Assembly (NCBI RefSeq): GCF_013266735.1 | Contig: NZ_JABSNU010000013.1 | Location: 101,686-165,685, forward strand | Direction of reading: 5' to 3' | DNA length: 64,000 nucleotides | Origin: Pedobacter foliorum | GTDB taxonomy: Bacteria; Bacteroidota; Bacteroidia; Sphingobacteriales; Sphingobacteriaceae | Translations under genes and position numbers: made by a program | Part shown: positions 62,068-64,000 of the stretch, one piece after another | Position numbering within the stretch: position 1 is the first letter of the stretch | Layout: each line of letters starts with the position of its first letter | The notes under the pieces: generated by a model | Told to the model about the DNA's origin: nothing | What the model saw: the letters and a program-made list of their open reading frames with translations, nothing else | The model's database searches: none

Positions 62068-63309
62068 TTGGATATTTTTGAAAAGATAACAAAGCATATG
62101 GGCCCACTTGGGCAACATCACAAATGGTCACATGGATACTTCTCATTTCCTAAATTAGAAGGGGATATTGCTCCTCACATGAACTTCCGTGGCAAAGAAC
62201 ACCTGGTATGGAGTTTAAATAACTATTTAGGTTTAGCTAATCACCCTGAAGTAAGGGAAGCTGATTTAAAGGGTGCTGCAGAATTTGGAATGGCTTATCC
62301 TATGGGTGCTCGTATGATGTCGGGTAACTCTAAATACCATGAACAATTAGAGCAGGAACTTGCAGCATTTGTAGGTAAACCGGATGCTTTCTTATTAAAC
62401 TATGGTTATCAAGGAATGGTTTCTATCATTGATAGTCTTGTAGATAGAAATGATGTTATTGTTTATGATGCTGAATCTCATGCATGTATCATTGACGGAT
62501 TGCGTTTGCATATGGGTAAACGTTTTGTTTACAAACATAACGATATTGATAGTGCACGTAAACAACTGGAAAGAGCAACTAAGCTTGTCGAACAAAGTGG
62601 TGGCGGTATCTTGGTAATTACTGAAGGTGTTTTCGGTATGTCGGGTGCACAAGGAAGATTGAAAGAACTTGTCGATCTTAAAAAGGAATTTAACTTCCGT
62701 TTATTGATTGATGATGCTCATGGTTTTGGTACTATGGGCCCTACTGGTGCAGGTACTCACGAAGAGCAAAACTGCATAGATGGTGTTGATGTTTACTTCG
62801 GCACTTTCGCAAAATCTATGGCAGGTATTGGTGCATTTGTTGCCTCTACAGAGGAAATAACTAATTTCTTCCGTTACAACATGCGTTCTCAAACTTTTGC
62901 TAAAGCATTACCAATGCCTATGGTTATTGGTTTGTTAAAAAGATTAGAGCTGTTAAAGAACAATCCGGAACTTAGAGAAAAATTATGGAATGTAGCTAAT
63001 ACATTGCAGAAAGGTCTTAGAGAGCGTGGATTTGATTTAGGCGTAACAAATACAATGGTTACTCCGGTATTCTTAAAAGGAGAGCTATTGGACGCTACAG
63101 CGCTTACAATGGATCTTCGTGAGAACTATTCAATATTCTGTTCGATTGTAGTGTATCCTGTTATTCCTAAAGGACTAATTGAGCTTAGGTTGATACCAAC
63201 GGCTGTTCATACAATGGAAGATGTACAGCGTACATTAGATGCCTTTAGCGAGGTTTCTGATAAATTGAAAAGTGGATACTACAAAGAGAATCAATTCTCA
63301 ATAGCATAA
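62068..63309 (+). CDS. alpha-oxoamine synthase-family PLP enzyme (serine palmitoyltransferase/KBL/cysteate acyltransferase-like), TTG start
   Basis: A 413-residue PLP enzyme of the group that joins an amino acid with an acyl-CoA/ACP (KBL, BioF, SPT). Seen: LVWSLNNYLGLANHPEV, YPMGARMMSGNSKYHEQLEQ, the cofactor-related DAESHACIIDGLRLH, LLIDDAHGFGTMGPTGAGTH and the PLP lysine in YFGTFAKSMAGIGAFVA. The start must be TTG at 62068: an in-frame stop (62044-62046) bars any earlier start, and the next ATG at 62098 would cut the family's MDIFEKI opening. It may make sphingolipid or sulfonolipid precursors in this group, but the exact acyl-amino acid pair is not clear. Confidence 0.85.
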   Translation: MDIFEKITKHMGPLGQHHKWSHGYFSFPKLEGDIAPHMNFRGKEHLVWSLNNYLGLANHPEVREADLKGAAEFGMAYPMGARMMSGNSKYHEQLEQELAAFVGKPDAFLLNYGYQGMVSIIDSLVDRNDVIVYDAESHACIIDGLRLHMGKRFVYKHNDIDSARKQLERATKLVEQSGGGILVITEGVFGMSGAQGRLKELVDLKKEFNFRLLIDDAHGFGTMGPTGAGTHEEQNCIDGVDVYFGTFAKSMAGIGAFVASTEEITNFFRYNMRSQTFAKALPMPMVIGLLKRLELLKNNPELREKLWNVANTLQKGLRERGFDLGVTNTMVTPVFLKGELLDATALTMDLRENYSIFCSIVVYPVIPKGLIELRLIPTAVHTMEDVQRTLDAFSEVSDKLKSGYYKENQFSIA

Positions 63310-63322
63310 TATTAATTAATGT

Positions 63323-63357
63323 AAAAGCCCTTTTAACACTGTTAGAGGGGCTTTTTT
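63323..63357 (+). terminator. intrinsic terminator after the PLP-enzyme gene
   Basis: aaaagccc (63323-63330) pairs with gggctttt (63348-63355) and is followed by T residues. The further gap to 63567 is AT-rich and holds only possible promoter sequence. Confidence 0.8.
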
Positions 63358-63567
63358 GCTATTCGGTGTTTTGTAATTGGTTGGTTTTCAGTTGAGTGAT
63401 GTTTTTTTATTGAGTTTTAATTGTGAATAACCCCTTTGAATGTGGAAAAAAACAGTGTTATGGGCATTTTTTTATTAATCCAAAAATTTTTTTTGTAAAA
63501 TAAACATCTTACTTTAGTAATAGAGTATTAATCAAAACCTTAAAAACCTAAAAGGAGTAAATTAACG

Positions 63568-63744
63568 ATGAAAAAATTTAATGAAGTAAAAGAACTTGTA
63601 GCAGCTTTAGAAGCTGATGCCGACAAATTCTACAACAAGGCGAACAGCGCTGCAGGTACACGTGTACGTAAAGGTATGCAAGACCTTAAGAACTTAGCTC
63701 AAACTATTCGTTTAGAGATTCAAGAGACAAAAAATAAAGGTTAG
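63568..63744 (+). CDS. histone H1-like (Hc1-type) small protein
   Basis: A 58-residue basic protein too short for most gene finders: MKKFNEVKELVAALEADADK, FYNKANSAAGTRVRKGMQDL and KNLAQTIRLEIQETKNKG. It matches the small Bacteroidota 'histone H1' / Hc1-like proteins that bind DNA. AAAGGAG lies 10 bases before the ATG, and a strong terminator follows. The TRVRKGMQDLKNLAQ block is the part best kept among relatives. Confidence 0.85.
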   Translation: MKKFNEVKELVAALEADADKFYNKANSAAGTRVRKGMQDLKNLAQTIRLEIQETKNKG

Positions 63745-63770
63745 AACCACCCTATTTTTGTTTTGATGAA

Positions 63771-63805
63771 AAAAAAGCGTCTCGATAATTCGGGACGCTT
63801 TTTTT
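63771..63805 (+). terminator. intrinsic terminator after the histone-like gene
   Basis: aaaaaagcgtctcg (63771-63784) pairs with cgggacgctttttt (63791-63804), one G-U pair, loop of six, with a T run at the end. Confidence 0.9.
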
Positions 63806-63826
63806 GTTGAATGTTTTTAGACTACT

Positions 63827-63902
63827 CGTTATCCTGAATTTATTTCAGGACCCCACACTCTCTGGGTTAGACTTACTGATGCGAGGTCCTGAAATAAATT
63901 CA
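63827..63902. repeat. palindromic dispersed repeat R8, broken at right end
   Basis: Left arm cgttatcctgaatttatttc (63827-63846) and right arm gcgaggtcctgaaataaatt match R1, but after 63902 the arm ends abruptly and foreign sequence follows instead of ggatgacgga. Something was probably inserted there. Confidence 0.8.
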
Positions 63903-64000
63903 CTGTTGTCCGGAGAAAGTTTTATAATAAATTTTAACCGGACAGCCGACTTACAAATGGCTGCAATATTTGGCTTCTGAAATATTATTTTCCTGAATAT
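63903..64000. mobile_element. possible end of an insertion element (continues beyond window)
   Basis: The sequence begins ctgttgtccggagaaag at the exact point where R8 is broken, and tgtccgg (63907-63913) is repeated inverted as ccggaca (63938-63944). A terminal inverted repeat of an insertion sequence is a good reading, but no transposase is in view. Confidence 0.35.

Overview
The window comes from a low-GC Bacteroidota genome, most likely family Sphingobacteriaceae (Pedobacter-like). The evidence is a SusD protein, FecI/FecR-type sigma and anti-sigma genes, an RND pump fused to its TolC, a Bacteroidota-order dcw cluster, promoters of the TTG-N18-20-TAnnTTTG type and a small Hc1-like histone H1 protein. 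The genus is inferred from gene style only. No rRNA, tRNA or CRISPR array was seen.

Layout. 0-4.6 kb: end of a polysaccharide-utilisation locus (5'-truncated SusD, IPT/NHL lipoprotein, beta-helix lipoprotein). 4.6-8.3 kb: a structured leader or small-RNA candidate, adk, obg, then an MFS transporter and an AHSA1-type protein on the minus strand. 8.4-12.1 kb: a compact peptide-export unit (double-glycine-leader peptide, HlyD adaptor, ABC exporter with C39 peptidase), all minus strand, with a promoter, a palindrome at the predicted transcription start and a hairpin after the peptide gene. 12.3-18.8 kb: an AraC regulator divergent from a four-gene oxidative sugar-type operon (ThuA/dehydrogenase/cupredoxin fusion, TIM-barrel epimerase, Gfo/Idh oxidoreductase, cytochrome c). 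19-25 kb: DUF1801 protein, ECF sigma with a membrane partner, secreted-repeat lipoprotein, sulfatase. 25-31 kb: metal-efflux RND-TolC fusion and adaptor. 31.4-35.3 kb: an outer-membrane protein, an AHSA1-like protein, a serine hydrolase and an ECF sigma factor. 35.4-43.3 kb: an accessory stretch with two toxin-antitoxin pairs, an AAA/DUF4143 ATPase, a predicted glycosidase, an orphan FecR and a SusC N-terminus broken and joined to a DUF6266 remnant.

43.4-46.1 kb: gap, a GNAT gene and pgk. 46.2-61.9 kb: the full dcw run mraZ-rsmH-ftsL-ftsI-murE-mraY-murD-ftsW-murG-murC-ftsQ-ftsA-ftsZ, tightly packed with many start/stop overlaps, no murF or ddl, and a MraZ-type operator in front. 62-64 kb: an alpha-oxoamine synthase with a TTG start, the histone-like gene, and a probable mobile-element edge at the right end.

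The most unusual features are a family of long palindromic repeats scattered between genes (at least eight copies, some with other palindromes nested inside), of which three shorter copies lie in frame inside the FecR gene and add NGRHPE-like peptides to the protein. This resembles the Rickettsia palindromic elements in principle. Second is the self-contained double-glycine peptide export locus with a leader that fits the consensus but no visible immunity gene. Third is the copper/cytochrome-linked sugar operon, whose epimerase and Gfo/Idh enzymes both deviate at normally conserved positions.
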